The notes under the pieces were generated by a model that did not search any database, had not been told where the DNA came from, and saw only the letters and a program-made list of their open reading frames with translations. Positions 45,180 to 57,355 of a stretch of DNA of 64,000 nucleotides are shown here, piece by piece (position 1 is the first letter of the stretch; each line of letters starts with the position of its first letter). The position numbers and the translations under genes are program-made. The stretch is from Tetrastigma voinierianum (Eukaryota > Streptophyta > Magnoliopsida > Vitales > Vitaceae): NCBI GenBank assembly GCA_016808115.1, contig JAEQBH010000287.1, forward strand, positions 2,852,001 through 2,916,000. The letters are read 5' to 3'.

Positions 45180-48100
45180 CATGATCTTGTTGGTCTTAAT
45201 AGGTAATATGCTCCAGTTCCAATAGTGTCATGTGAATAATAGAGTTCATATTGTCCCATTAGAATACGAGAGTATGAGTTTCCGAGAGATTTGATCGAGT
45301 TGTCATTTAGAGAGTTTTATGTGATATTAGGGATGGATTGGTTGTCTCGACACCAAGTGGTAGTTGATTGTAGAATAAAGAGAGTGCCCTTAAGGACACC
45401 AAGTGGCAAGGAAGTGACTTTTATCGGCGAGAGGTTAAACCACCTCTCTAATGTGATATTCGCCGCTACTGCTAGAAATATGGTTTGAAAAGGGTGTGAA
45501 GCCTACTTGGCATATGTGATAGATACAAAAGCAGCCTAGTTTAGCTGCATATCCCGCTAATTAGTAATTATCCCGACGTGTTTCGAGAGTTGCCAAGATT
45601 GCCCACGTAGAGAGATCAATTCACCGCAATGCTATTCCGTGCCACTCCGCATCCATTACAATCAGATAGACGGCTCCAAGGTTAAAAGATTGAAGCTTCA
45701 GCTTGCAAGAGTTGTTGTGAGAAAGATTTAATCACTGAAAGTGTATCACCATAGGGAGTGACAAAGTGTTTTGTTAAGAAGAAAGATGGTACGCCTTGCC
45801 AGTGTTGATTATAGGCACCATAAGATATGAAGAACAAACATCCAACGTGATCGAGCAACTTGTTGACTGACTCAAAAGCGCTCTTTTCAAAGATTGATCA
45901 TACTGGGGTATCATAAATTAAGGATTAAGGATGCGGATGTGCATAAGACGACATGAACGCCAGAGGACGCAGGTCTTTGTAATGCCATTTGGTCGATGCC
46001 AAATGCTCCAAATGCGCTAAGGTGAACTGAAGAACCCATTTAACCGTATGTAGATCGGCCATGTGGTGTTTATAGATGACATCCCATGTGGTCAAAGATT
46101 CAAAACGCTGATGCAATAATTCAGTGAAGAGAAAACCTGAGAAAGGAATAAGTAAGTACAAAATTGAGCAAACCGAATTTTGAGATAGCGTCCTTAGACA
46201 CATCAGATTCAAGGAATTCGAGGGATCCAAAGAAGATGGAGGCATTTATCGAATGGAAACCACCAGAAATGTCACGGCGCAGCTCCCGACTGGGCGTTAC
46301 TGGGCGGTATGTTCGTTAAGGGGTTTTCGGCGACTACCACCTCTATGACAAGACGGCCTCAGCATGAGATCGGCGAGCAGCGCGTCAAGCTAGCTTAGTA
46401 CAGTTGGCTCAACCGCGATCGGCCCACTTAGCCAACCTTAGGTAAATAGAATGATTTTGATTTTGGTGATGTCATTAAATGACTTGATGTGCCCTTATGT
46501 AAAAGTGGTAAAGTCAGAGCTTTACGCTTCACGCGCTTGATGCCGGATAGAAAGAAACCACCATACTGATTCTGAATTCACTCACTGCGGTTCACATTAA
46601 AAATATAGAGACACTATCTTTATGGAGAAAAGTGTTTCATCTACACTTATCACAAAAGTCTTAAGTATTTGCCCTCGCAAAGAGAGCTTAACTTGAGACA
46701 ACATAGATGGATGGAATTGATCAAAGATAATGATTGTGTGATCGAATATCATCTCGGGAGCTAAAATGTATAGTAGATGTTTTGCAGAGTCAGAACGTCA
46801 CATTGAATGCTCATTTGTCACTATCATTACGGTAATAGTAGCGGGAATTAATGAAGCAAAAACCGGATTTGTTGAACTGCAAAGGTAGGTATAAAAAGAA
46901 TGATGAGAAAATAGCTACAATTATAAATTAGGGTAGAGAGGAAAGAGAATTGAATTTATGAACAAGGACGGATTTTGTAGACATGTAGATCTGGCTCACA
47001 GACTAATGATGATGAGTCAAGAAATCCATACTCAAGAGGCACACAAGGGATCTTTATGCATCTGGGAAAATGAAACAGTATCAGATTTAAAGACTTATAC
47101 CAAAGGGTCCTGAACAGAAAGAAATGGTCGGTTCTATAAACGCGGTAATACGGTGTGTCGAAAGTGAAGGCGTAACACCGTTCCTTCTGGATTATTGCGT
47201 ACCTTCATTAAAATACTGATCGGAAATGGACCGAATCACAATGGATTGTGGCTCCAAGTTATCGCTGATGAAGGAAGCATGATTCAGCTTAGTCACAGGT
47301 ATTCTAATGATGTGTCGCACTACTTCTGCCTCAAGAACCCATCATAATTGATGTTTCGTAAGTAGCTTTTTACATATGTGGTATGCCCGGGTTGTATGAA
47401 ATTCCATCGAATTATCGTGTGATGTAGATCCAAGGTTTACCTCAAGATTTTAGAAAGTTGCAAAAGGCTTCGGTACTCGACTTCATTCTCAAGACGTTAA
47501 CTCCACCTGTTAGTGACTGACATGTATAATCTATACAGAGATCCAAGTGTTTGAAGATATGCTAAGAAATATAGATCGACTATGAGTGGTAATGGGATAG
47601 ACAATATCCCTCTAGTCGACTTGTGTATAATAATAGCTTCCAATGAGTATTGAATGACGCCTACGAGGCTCTTACTTAAGAAAATGCAACACGTGGTTTG
47701 GATCAGTGCTGGCTAATGTTAGATATCTGAGCATGAGATCACGAAAGTATTTTTGAAAGTATTGCCTAAGGCATAATGATCGCAGCAGTGCTGAGTTCTA
47801 GTTCATCATAAGTGGAGGATAGAGAAAGTGGGTCCAAAGTGGGCATACGCATTAGCTTTACCTCCAAAGTCGAAAAGATCCATAATATTTTCCATGTGTC
47901 AATGTTGAGGAGATACAGCCTAATTCACGTGACGCATCTTTCGTAGACGACAGCTTAGACCGGATTTGACGTATGAAGAAGAGTCAATGGAGATCTTGGT
48001 AATTGTACACTGCAGTGAGCGCAATTGGCTACATATTTGTTTCCTATGTTCCTCCTACTACCTAGTCAAGTCGCAAGATAGCTGCCTGTATCGAACACTT

Positions 48101-49665
48101 GACGGGTTTTCATCCCACGAATGATTTGCATCAGTGTTTGGAAAATGGTGAGGCTTTTTGTTTGGATTTCTGAATTTGGTCAAAAATAGTGGAGGTTGTT
48201 TGTTCACTGACTAACTGTAATGGTTTAAGTGAAGTGTGAAATGGTAACTGGAAGGTCGTCGCTGAAGCCGAGCAACATGGGTTATAAAGGTTCCTGCTGT
48301 CGCTCTCGTAGATGTGGCAATTGACATAGAATGCCAAAACCGGATCTTTGCTTAGCTATAAAACTCAACCCTAAACCACTCCTATTCGAAATAACCCAAG
48401 TACTAAGCATTCAAAGTCCCATTCAGCTTTGAAACCCTAGCATTTAACCTCATTCCCATGGCTCGTAAATGACATCTGAAGAATGTCGTTGCATCTACCA
48501 TTAAGAATGCACTGAACCCCAAACATGGCAAGTATCGACCAAAAGAAAGAGTATTTAAATGGCATTAAACCCTAGTTTCAAGTCAACCATAAATGCAAGG
48601 CTCGTAATAATCAAAGCATGAGGCAACCCGCAAGAGCCCCAAAACCAAGCTAGCAACCCTCATCTTCTGAGGTTATGAGGTTTGCTGCCATCCCTGAGTT
48701 GTCATCCCCGGCGTGTTCAGCTCGAGAAAATGGAGAAAGAGGCAGGAGGAAGAGAGCAAAATAGATCCTTCTGGCAATGAAGCCGCGGAAAACTGCAAAA
48801 TGAAAAGTTGCTAGGCAAAATTAAAGTCATAGTCAACCTAAAGTAGAGTACCACAAAAAATGCCTCTAAAATATGAATTACATAAGGGAGCAAATGTGCA
48901 AGGCATCAAAATCATGAATGTTTGGCATCAAGAATTCCAAAAACACAGGGGTCAGATTTCAAGAGCGCAGAAATTTCCGCTACATATGGAAAATTCTCAC
49001 ATGCCAGCGAAATCACAAGAGATATTAATGAGGTAGAAATTTCCTCTGGCTAGAACAAAGGAATTCTGCATCAAATAAATTTCACTACTTAGCTACCAGG
49101 TGAGATAGCGCAATCGGGTATTCGCCAGTGAACGCTGAATTCCCGCCATATTGTGTTTACAGCTCATAAATTTCGCTATGATTGCGGCTTTTCGCCATTA
49201 TCATAAATTTTAAGCAATCCCAAATGGTTCTTTTCTCGCAATCCCAACGAAAAATCCCCTCAAGCTTTGCTAATGCATCCCGCAACCTTTCTTCACATCC
49301 ACTTCACATTTCTTCATCTGATGTTGAAAACATCTGAATCCCCACTGATTCTGCAAATATCTTTGACATCAAACTTGAACTAATTGGCCGAGGCACGCAA
49401 AGCCTCGTGGAATACCAAAAACAAACTCGAAATGGGATTAGTAAACCTATGGACCCGCACACATCAATCGCTTAATCATATGATAGTGCAATAAAAAGCA
49501 CTCAAACCTATCAGAATGTGGCTCAAAATAGCGCTTTTTGGGCACTACTCACTTGGCTCGAGAAGTGAAAGAGTTGCAGAACAAACAAATCTCATTGGTC
49601 AAAGTGCTGTGGAGAAACCATAAAACAGAGAAGCGATTTGAAAGCTAATGTTACGCGAAACAATA
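45180..49665 (+). pseudogene. pol: pol remnant of chromovirus H: protease, RT, RNase H, integrase
   Basis: Protease shows IELSFREFYVILGMDWLSRH and VDCRIKRVPLRTPSGKEVTF (45288-45420), then KGCEAYLAYVIDTK. RT is shattered but retains LITESVSP, CFVKKKDGT, LFSKIDH and IDDIPCG-like pieces (45720-46100). RNase H keeps YGEKCFIYT.HKSLKYLPSQ, RELNLRQHRWMELIKD and VIEYHLG (46620-46760). Integrase keeps EAHKGSLCIH, and LALPPKSKRSIIFSMCQC-like text corresponding to HNVFHVSMLRRY and DLTYEEESMEIL (47840-47994). After insertion N the tail resumes as LAREVKELQNKQISLVKVLW (49553-49612). These are Del/Tekay signatures. No gag precedes it. Many stops and frameshifts. Confidence 0.75.
48000..49551 (-). mobile_element. 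Solo LTR N (Athila-like) inserted in H integrase
   Basis: CTTGG flanks it at 47995-47999 and 49552-49556, and excision restores EESMEILAREVKEL. On the minus strand it starts TGAGTAGTGCCCAAAAAGCG, like Athila LTRs, and contains GCGAAAT-type words (about 48960-49200). The other end reads CAATTA rather than the usual CA, so one end may be mutated. Confidence 0.65.
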
Positions 49666-49703
49666 CCCTTAACTGTTTCAATAAGGCACTTTGAGGACCA
49701 AAT

Positions 49704-49722
49704 TTTAATAAGGAGGATAAAT
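49704..49722 (+). other. Polypurine tract of H
   Basis: TTTTAATAAGGAGGATAAAT directly precedes the 3' LTR. It is somewhat AT-rich for a polypurine tract. Confidence 0.5.
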
Positions 49723-52700
49723 TGTACACCCCAAATATCTTAATAGTTTTATAACATGTTCGGTGTAAAATAAATTAAATTATATTTCTTCTATGATTTA
49801 AATGACTAAAATGAAAATTGATAAAAATCAAGAATTTTATTAGACAAATAAATTTAGTAAAATGTCAAATGGGACCCAAAGGTCCTAATGAGGAGTGTAA
49901 TAAAATCAGGAATAAAGAAATGACATTGACATGAAAGTGAAATGAAGTGTTAAAATAGAAAACAGAACAGAATAATTAGTGAAAACATTTAGTCAAACAT
50001 GTATCGGGATTAAAGACCAATTTTGGTCTTAGAAAGCTATTTTCACATTTGGGCATTTCCGTTTTGAGAGATAAAGAAAGAGATAGGGCTTGTGGAGAAA
50101 GGAGATTGGTGATATTTCTCCAAGTGACCAAGAAGGATGCTTGGTATTGAAGAATCAAAAGATTAAAGGTATGGAAACCAAACTTCTAAGTTTTCAGCCA
50201 TTGATAAACTGCAATTTTTGATGAAAGTGTTTGTATTGGTTGTAAACAAGTTTTGGGGGTTGCTCTAAGTTGTGTTCGATTGTTTTGATTGGTTTGGATT
50301 GGTTTTGAGAAATTTTTGTATAAAGGAAATTGTAAGGTTTCAAAGGAGTTGTTGTTAAATTGTTTTTCAAAAACCATGTTATTTTTTTGGCTATAGGTTA
50401 AGTTATAATCCATCCAAACTGAGTTGATTTTAATTTGTAAGAAACTATAAGATCAAGTGAGCCATGTTTTTATAGAAGGACCAGAGCAAATTAGAGCTCT
50501 ACACCCTATCATGGGTTTAAAGGTGAGTTTCGTGTAGCTTATGGGTATGCTTTGTTTTGGGTGTAGTTGTGGTGTTTTGGCCATAAATTGGGTTTCACTC
50601 ATCCAAATTGAGTGATTCAAAATTATGGGTAAAATAAACTTCTAGGAGAATAATTTACTTGAAGTAAGTGTATGTAAATTGTAACTCCAAAGTGCTCAAA
50701 AATCTGTTAAAGTGGAACTATGTGCAGATTCTGTTTTTCAAATTAGAGTAGTATAGATGTAAAATGCAATAATCTGAGTTTTCAAAGTATCCAAATCTGG
50801 ATGACATATTGGAGAACAAACCTAATCATGCTGAATAAATAGTTTACAACCATTACCAATTTATGGAGTTAAAACCCCTGAAATAAAAAATAACAGTATG
50901 TGATCCAATGAGCTGGACATGTCAACTAGTTTTCAGAAGACCCGCAAAAATCTCTAATTTTCCAAAAGTGGCAAATGGGTGGTTTCACAAACTCAAATTT
51001 TCTGTAGATCTCAAGACTAAATCCACTTCACCGTTGGAATCATCTCACTAAATGGCTACTCATCGCCAACACCCAGCACCACTCGAGACGCCCACCACTT
51101 TTTTCGAGGCAACGAGGGGTAAAGATTAGATACTTGGCACGCGAGCGGTCAAGAGGTGCCACGGCTTCATGCACTAGTCAACATAGCTCAAGTGGCCATG
51201 GGCCATTTGATGAAAATCCCAAAGTAGAGGGATAAGGATGTTAAATCCTACGAGCCAATAAAGCAGTCGACGTGGCAAGTGAAAAGACACCTCTCACCCA
51301 TGCTCTTCACCAACCATTTTGGGAGGGGAGACAGAACCCAGGTTGAGAGAGAAAAGTAGAGGATTTTTGTATAGCAGGCTTCCACCTTCCTCTAGAATTC
51401 CTGCTGATCTAGCTCATCGAATCCCTACGAGCCAGCAGTCAAGCCCCCACCTGGCACAACACCCCGGTATCCCCGGTTTCTATGGAGTTTCAACAAACCC
51501 GAAAGTAGGGTTTTCTCTACTGATATTCTTTGTTTAAAAAGCCATGGAAATGACTCGGGTGTTGTGAGGTCGAATGGCCATGGATTTCTTGCCCAAAGAA
51601 GGGATCGACATTACGTAGGGGTGTCGTCCATGGAGAGTCTTATAATGATCGTTATGGTGATCCGCAAAGTCCGCATTTATGGTCGACTAAAATTTTCCAT
51701 GTGTTTCATGTGCATGCGTCGTCGGAATTGAATGGTCGAAATGTATGGAAATGATATGTTAATGCATGCTAATTGATGTTAACATGAATGTTCAATTATA
51801 TGAAAACATAATCGCGTGTGAGCCATCGAATCGGGTTATACGAATTGGCATCATCAAATTCATGTAAACAAGACATCTGCTGAGTCGAGTATGCACAAAG
51901 ATATTCATCATTCCTAGTGAATGTGGGTCAGAGTGGTCTTTGGACTATGTCTAATAAAGACTCATAGTTCAAATGATGTTAGAAATAATATCATAGGTCA
52001 AGGCCCTCGTGAACTCAAGTGTGGGAGACTTTAGCGATCCAAAGGTCCCGTGATGGGTGTGAGAGACCCAATCAAGTGTGAGAGACCCGCAGCACTATCC
52101 GAAAAGCTCTAAGGCTAGTGCAGAGAATCCACCTGGTATCCAAAAGTTCTATCGCTTTCAAGAGAAAACATTACGTCATGTTCATCACTTAGACCTAGAG
52201 TCGAGTGCACAGGTTTACTGACTGATGGTTACCCATTGCAAATCGCCTGGTGTTATGAGTCGCCAAAGGCTCTAGAGGTCATCACTGTCATTACATTAGA
52301 GACACTTCAGCACTGGCACATAAAGTGAGAGGCCTGGCACTCTGGCATAGCATGGAAAAATTTTCATGCCATATAAATCATTCCGTGTATGCATCGTAAA
52401 TCAGATGGAATGTGGATACAGACGCACATTACATATGCATTTTTGCAGTGGTTGTTCCAGCGAAATTCAACCATCGAAAGTACTACCACCCTATCGAGGA
52501 AAACACCTATTTCAGTGCCGTGGTTATTCAGCATCGACGCCCTGTAGGCCTGGGTTGAAGCCGGCCTGACCGTGGGCCTCGACTCATGTTTTGTGTATAT
52601 ATATTAAGAACGAACTAGTTTAATATATATTACTGGAAAGGATGTAATAACTTGAAATCTTATCTCACTATAGTTGGTTATGTTTTGATGAGTATGGATG

Positions 52701-53728
52701 TATGGGCCCGAAGTGGTCATTTTTACTCATGTATGGGTCTCATGATATGAGACACACAAAGCCTGCGTCGGGAAGCTGTCAATGGGACAATCTGACTCGG
52801 CTACGTTGGCATTAAAAATGCTTTTGTGAACTCGAAGTCGGTGATCCAAATTATATGATTCCAATTCGAATAAACTCAGAGCTATAATTTTATTGATGAA
52901 GCACAGAAAATATGGCTCATAAAATCTATGAAAAAATTCTCGCTATAGAATTGTAGACATCAACCCTAAATCCAATCCTATAATGCACAACCATTCTTCT
53001 TTTCTTGTTGCCACAATCAGGACATATTTGTGATGGATTAGAGGGTCAGGACGAAGCTCAACCAGATCCGGACTGAGACGTTTGGAGCCCTTGACCCCAT
53101 CAAAAAACGTGCATTCCTTCAGAAAAATGACTCTACACTCTTTCTTCATTGTTTCAAAATTGATTGTGAAATATTATGAAATATTGAAATTTATTTATGA
53201 TAAATTGCATATTGATTTATTTTAAATTGATTTGAGACAACCGGGATTGCGTAAATAAACAGATATGAAAATTGCATGAGTGTTGAAAATAAATTATTAG
53301 ACCAAATGTATATTCAATATTGTAAATTGTATCAATGGTTTGAAGGCTCCTTAGAATGAAAGAATCATTGTGTACTGAAAGGTGATAGATTGGTATACCA
53401 ATAAGGGTCAACCAGTGACTTCGCACCGACGTAAGCGCTACTCCGATCCGTAGAGTCTTAACGACAAGATCTGCAAGGTTCATGAAATTGATTTTAATAA
53501 CCACGCTGTTCTTAGCTGACCATACCGTGTTATAAAACAATTTTATTCAAATTTGGTACCAATGACTGCAAGTTTGCAGATTTGTTATATAAAATCAAAG
53601 GTAAGTTAAATCGGAGCAGGCAAAGTGATAATAAGATTTAAAAGTTCATGATCATGATTTGAATGATTTAGTGCATATGAAATCGCATAACTCAAATGAC
53701 CAATGAATTGTAATTTAATGTAATGAAA

Positions 53729-53732
<4 letters not shown>

Positions 53733-53801
<69 letters not shown>
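53733..53801. repeat. (TA)n microsatellite in the 3' LTR of H
   Basis: Long TA run followed by TATG repeats. The corresponding 5' LTR position (about 32945) has only CATATGTATT, so the expansion occurred after insertion. Confidence 0.95.
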
Positions 53802-53813
<12 letters not shown>

Positions 53814-53917
53814 GTATTGTACTGTATTGATCATTGGAAAAATGTACAAAAGCATTGTTTTATAAACATTGCATTAATTGATTTAAACTGAAATGAAGAG
53901 AGAATTGTCTAGAACCA

Positions 53918-53931
53918 CTAAGCATGCTTAG
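53918..53931. promoter_or_regulatory. Conserved LTR palindrome (H 3' LTR)
   Basis: CTAAGCATGCTTAG is a perfect 14-bp palindrome, the loop-less form of the element in K and J. Confidence 0.5.
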
Positions 53932-54236
53932 CGCATTGTTTTGGCTATCAAGGCAGTATCAAGTATGAATACATGAGCACAAAGACGCCAAAAGATTTAG
54001 AGCAACGCCAAAGTTTACAAATGTAAAAGATCCAATTACGTATCTGAAATGGATCAACACCATTTTGTATAAATCCTTATTTCTATTTTGTAAATATTTT
54101 GATATGGAAACTGGATATTTTGTAAATGATCTGATTGAAAAGGGCATATAATGTCATATTGTACAAATGTGGGATTTATCCCAAAATGATGGGCCTACAG
54201 CAAATGTTTTGATGCATATTATTATATATTCTACAA

Positions 54237-54241
<5 letters not shown>

Positions 54242-54266
<25 letters not shown>
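54242..54266. repeat. Short (TG)n/(TA)n microsatellite
   Basis: TG repeats run into TA repeats near the LTR end. Confidence 0.9.
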
Positions 54267-54267
<1 letters not shown>

Positions 54268-54284
54268 CGTATTTGTATTCGTAT

Positions 54285-54415
54285 CAATAGCGCTGGACTT
54301 TACATTTATTTTGTTATCAGAGCTACAATTAAATTGTTATAAAAAAAAGGGGTGTTACATTTTATTTTTGTATCAGAGCTACAGTTAAATTGTTAGAAAA
54401 AAAAAGGGCATTACA
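54285..54415 (+). repeat. Terminal tandem units with primer-site-like words in LTR H
   Basis: Two units of about 55-58 bp end in GGGGTGTTACA and GGGCATTACA. Each contains T.TATCAGAGCTACA..TAAATTG and an A-run. The word resembles the tRNA-Met primer complement yet lies inside the LTR. Confidence 0.7.
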
Positions 54416-57086
54416 TTTGTTTATGGTTAAAAACAAAGCACACATGCAAGCTCCAATGTAAATCATTAAGCCAAAAATCCAACAAAAGCGTAAATAAGAA
54501 AAGAAATGAGAAGACCAAACAAAAAAGATTGTTGCTCCTTAACTCCTATCATTGGAATCCCGATCTTACCCTGTGCTCTTCATCACCAACCCCAAATCCA
54601 TCACAAAACAGAGAAAGATCAGGTCACATTTAGTGCTGTTAAGGTTGATTTCTACCCAATACACATTCACTTGTAAAATTTTCTAGGAGAAAATGATCCA
54701 TATTTTACCCAACTTCCTTCAAGTCCATTGTTCCTCTATAAATCTATTTTATTTATAAATTGGAATCATCCAATTCGGAGGACTGAAACTCAAGATATGT
54801 CCTAAACAACCGGGACCATCTATTTTCAAAACATAACCAGAAATTTCCTATACACAGAGCTCCCCTTAGAAGAATTTCTGGGCACAATGGGTTCCAAATT
54901 TGAATACACTTATTTCAAAAAAAAATTGTTATCCTAGAAGTCTAGTTTACCTAGAAATTTGAATTACTTAATTTGGATGAGTGAAACTCAACTTATGGCC
55001 TAAATTCTAAACCAGCCCAAACACCAAACTCGTACTAAACTGTAATCCGTGACTCATTTCAAAACAGTCATTTCATTAATGTGAAATAACAATCCAAATT
55101 TGAATACACTTTGGTTTACAGAAATTACCTTCCTAGAAGTATAGTTGCCCATAAATTTGAATCACTCAATTTGGACATTTTAATAATAGACAAAAACAAA
55201 ACATAAGCTGCACTTTGATACATGATCTCTCTTAAACCCACATTTTTCTTATACAAAGCCTCTAATCAACTAACTAAAGAGGCTGCTGAACTGATCAAAG
55301 AGAATGGTATGAGGCTTTGCCAATCCCAAATATAATCAAAAAAGAGTTATGTATTAAGTTTCACAATTTAAATCTTGAAGTTTTAACCCACTTTTCCTTC
55401 TTCACACATGAATGAATGAAACCTCAGATAAACAGCCAACTATCTCCTCTTCCTCCCTCCTCTGATTGACAGTTTAGGGCCTGCTTTGCCAAATGATAAA
55501 AAACTGTTTGATTCTAAGACCAAATGGCCCAACCCTTTTTTTTAGTTCAAGGGTCATATCAGCCCTGTTTTGAGCTTAATCCAACCTCTCAGCCTGAGAT
55601 CGAATCATTATATTGATAGTCATTATACTTTCTTCAGCTTGGCGATCTCTTGGGTTCTCATTTTTGATATTTCACCATTGAATTTAATTTATGGTTAAAT
55701 TTGGCTTTTTTTCACCAGCATTTAAATTCGAAAAATTCAAATTTAACTCAGGTTATAATCTCTAAACATATCATTGAACTATTATGCTTTAATTAAAAGT
55801 AATTAAACCAATATGCTAATTCTCACTTTAAAAAACTCTGTTTACTAATAAACTAATAAAATAAAATAAAATTTTATAATAGCATAAAATGTTATAAAGG
55901 AAATAATAAATTCCAAAGGCTATTTTGAGATGTTACATAACATATTTTTTGTGAATTGATCCTCTTTAAAATTTGTTTGATTTTTCCTTAAACTGTAGAT
56001 TGCCAGCCATTCTAAACTGAAGATTGCTTGTCCCCATAGACAGGTTAATACAAGCCTTCCCTAATACAATTGGTACCTCGATCTACAATCGTTAGAATGC
56101 GTTTCCCTTGATTAATCCCAAGCAACAATACAGATCAGATCATCTTTCCAACAGATGGACCTCTAGATTAAACCGACAAATCAACAATGGTCCTTATTTC
56201 AGAACACACTTTGCTGTCACCCAGAGGGAACCTTGAAGTTTGAGAGTCAGAACTTCAACTGATGTGACTAGAGTAATCCCTAAGTCTATTAGTTCAAGGA
56301 TTAGGCACACCCCTGTTACTCCTGCTCTCTACTCCATCTATGTGTCACTTAGAGGGACGGAACAAAGCATGGATACAACTCTATGGGTATAGAACATTGA
56401 TTCAACTCACTAGTGCAACACAACTAAATCAACATAGCTGCACTCCAAAACATTTGTTTACTCAATGTTACTATCTAAACACCAAATCCTTCCCAGAGGG
56501 AGCTCATCTTTCCATAACTAGATCATAAATAGCAATGACTAGTTGATCAAACAAATTCATTGAAATTATCATCAAACTGAATAAATTGGATTCCATAAAA
56601 TTTTCCAAATTCCATTTGAATTAAGACATAAATGAAATTAGATATACAATGATTCCAGCTCCACATTTTGACTCAAATCGATTTATCTAATCCTAAAAGA
56701 AAGAAAATAAATCTAAAAATGAAAATAAAAAGAAAAGAAAATTAAAATAAAAATATATACAAGAGACTCACTTCCTAAAAGTTCGCCTACCAAAGCCACA
56801 GATCTACGACTCTAATTCTAGGATGACATTTATGTGCCCAACTCACTGGGCCCTTTAAAACGAAGGAAACACATACTTCGAAAAAGCCTATAATTTCTGC
56901 CTCTCGTCACTAATAATGGGCGTCACGACATTGCTTTTACTCTGATTTTTCACTATCTGCTTTTTTTCAAATTCCTACAAACACAACTGGTGAAGACTTA
57001 TACTTTGCATTAAATTGAACTTTTAAGCCATATATAGACATGAAAAATGGGCTTAAAAATAGGTGAGTTTTAAACTCATCAAGAAT

Positions 57087-57355
57087 CTTCTGGCCTGTTC
57101 CATCTCCTACAAAGTGACCTCCATATGGTGATCCATGACATTTGTTTAAGATTTCAGCCTGCTCAACCTCAGGTACACATCTCCTGATAATCTGATTTGC
57201 CCCTCTTCTAAATAGAAGTGGGTCTCCCATATATTTCTGGCATCTGTTCTCAACTTTCTTTTTTGCTGAAAAGTGAATTCTGGTGGCATAATACCACATG
57301 CCAGGTAGTTCACTATATCAGCATACCAAGGTATGTTAACTGCCACCTGAAATAG
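57087..57355 (-). pseudogene. Integrase N-terminus of element F
   Basis: The minus-strand frames read VNIPWYADIVNYLACGIMPP, DPLLFRRGANQIIRRCVPE and EILNKCHGSPYGGHF, giving the two histidines of the zinc finger. It stops exactly at the solo LTR border (QKIL) and continues at 30093. Confidence 0.8.

Larger units (their letters stand above)
32012..54415 (+). mobile_element. Del/Tekay-type chromovirus H with target duplication TTTGT
   Basis: TTTGT lies at 32007-32011 and 54416-54420. The 5' LTR starts TATAATGCCCTGAAAATC (TG to TA) and the 3' LTR starts TGTACACCCCAAATATC. They end GTGTGACA (45057) and GGCATTACA (54415). Between them are a tRNA-Met primer site, protease, RT, RNase H and integrase in Ty3/gypsy order. 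Gag is missing: protease follows the primer site after about 100 bp. The 5' LTR is interrupted by J and I, and integrase by N. Confidence 0.82.
49723..54415 (+). repeat. 3' LTR of H (about 4.7 kb)
   Basis: It starts TGTACACCCC and ends GGCATTACA. It contains a leader (about 50060-50170), a section without counterpart in the 5' LTR (50000-53125), GGGAC-type short repeats, a TA microsatellite (53733-53801), the palindrome at 53918, and two terminal units with TATCAGAGCTACA words. An additional insertion within 51000-52600 cannot be excluded. Confidence 0.7.
30805..55937 (-). mobile_element. Solo LTR K (chromovirus type), itself interrupted by H
   Basis: On the minus strand it starts TGTAACATCTCAAAATAGCC at 55937 and ends in GGGGGCATGAAA at 30805, a decayed form of a ...GGGGCGTGACA end. 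The two parts, 54421-55937 and 30805-32006, are brought together by removing H. Flanks are TAAAT and TAACA, an imperfect 5-bp duplication. The leader part (54421-55500) resembles the leader of LTR H (50000-50900). The distal part has the CGGTCCCA.TGG tandem words and the CTAAGCAT...ATGCTTAG hairpin common to these LTRs. Confidence 0.55.
30099..57081 (-). mobile_element. Solo LTR of the F family inserted in F integrase (itself interrupted)
   Basis: The sequence AGAAT flanks it at 30094-30098 and 57082-57086. On the minus strand it starts TGATGAGTTTAAAACTCACC and ends GGTCCTTTACA, giving TG...CA ends. Parts 30099-30804 and 55938-57081 align with the downstream half of F's 3' LTR, including GCTTAGCCTTCC/GCTCATCTTTCC and GACTAGTTGATCAAACAAAT blocks. 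The two parts are separated by solo LTR K and its contents. Excising it joins F integrase in frame (QKIL then QSGIYW). It carries only one TGTCACGACA-like unit, unlike the array in the 3' LTR of F. Confidence 0.78.

Noticed and set aside
48340..48480. TATAAAACTC plus ATGGCTCG as an internal env-like promoter and start in insertion N
   Set aside because: Target duplications show N is a solo LTR in minus orientation, so this plus-strand arrangement is not at the right place in an Athila element.
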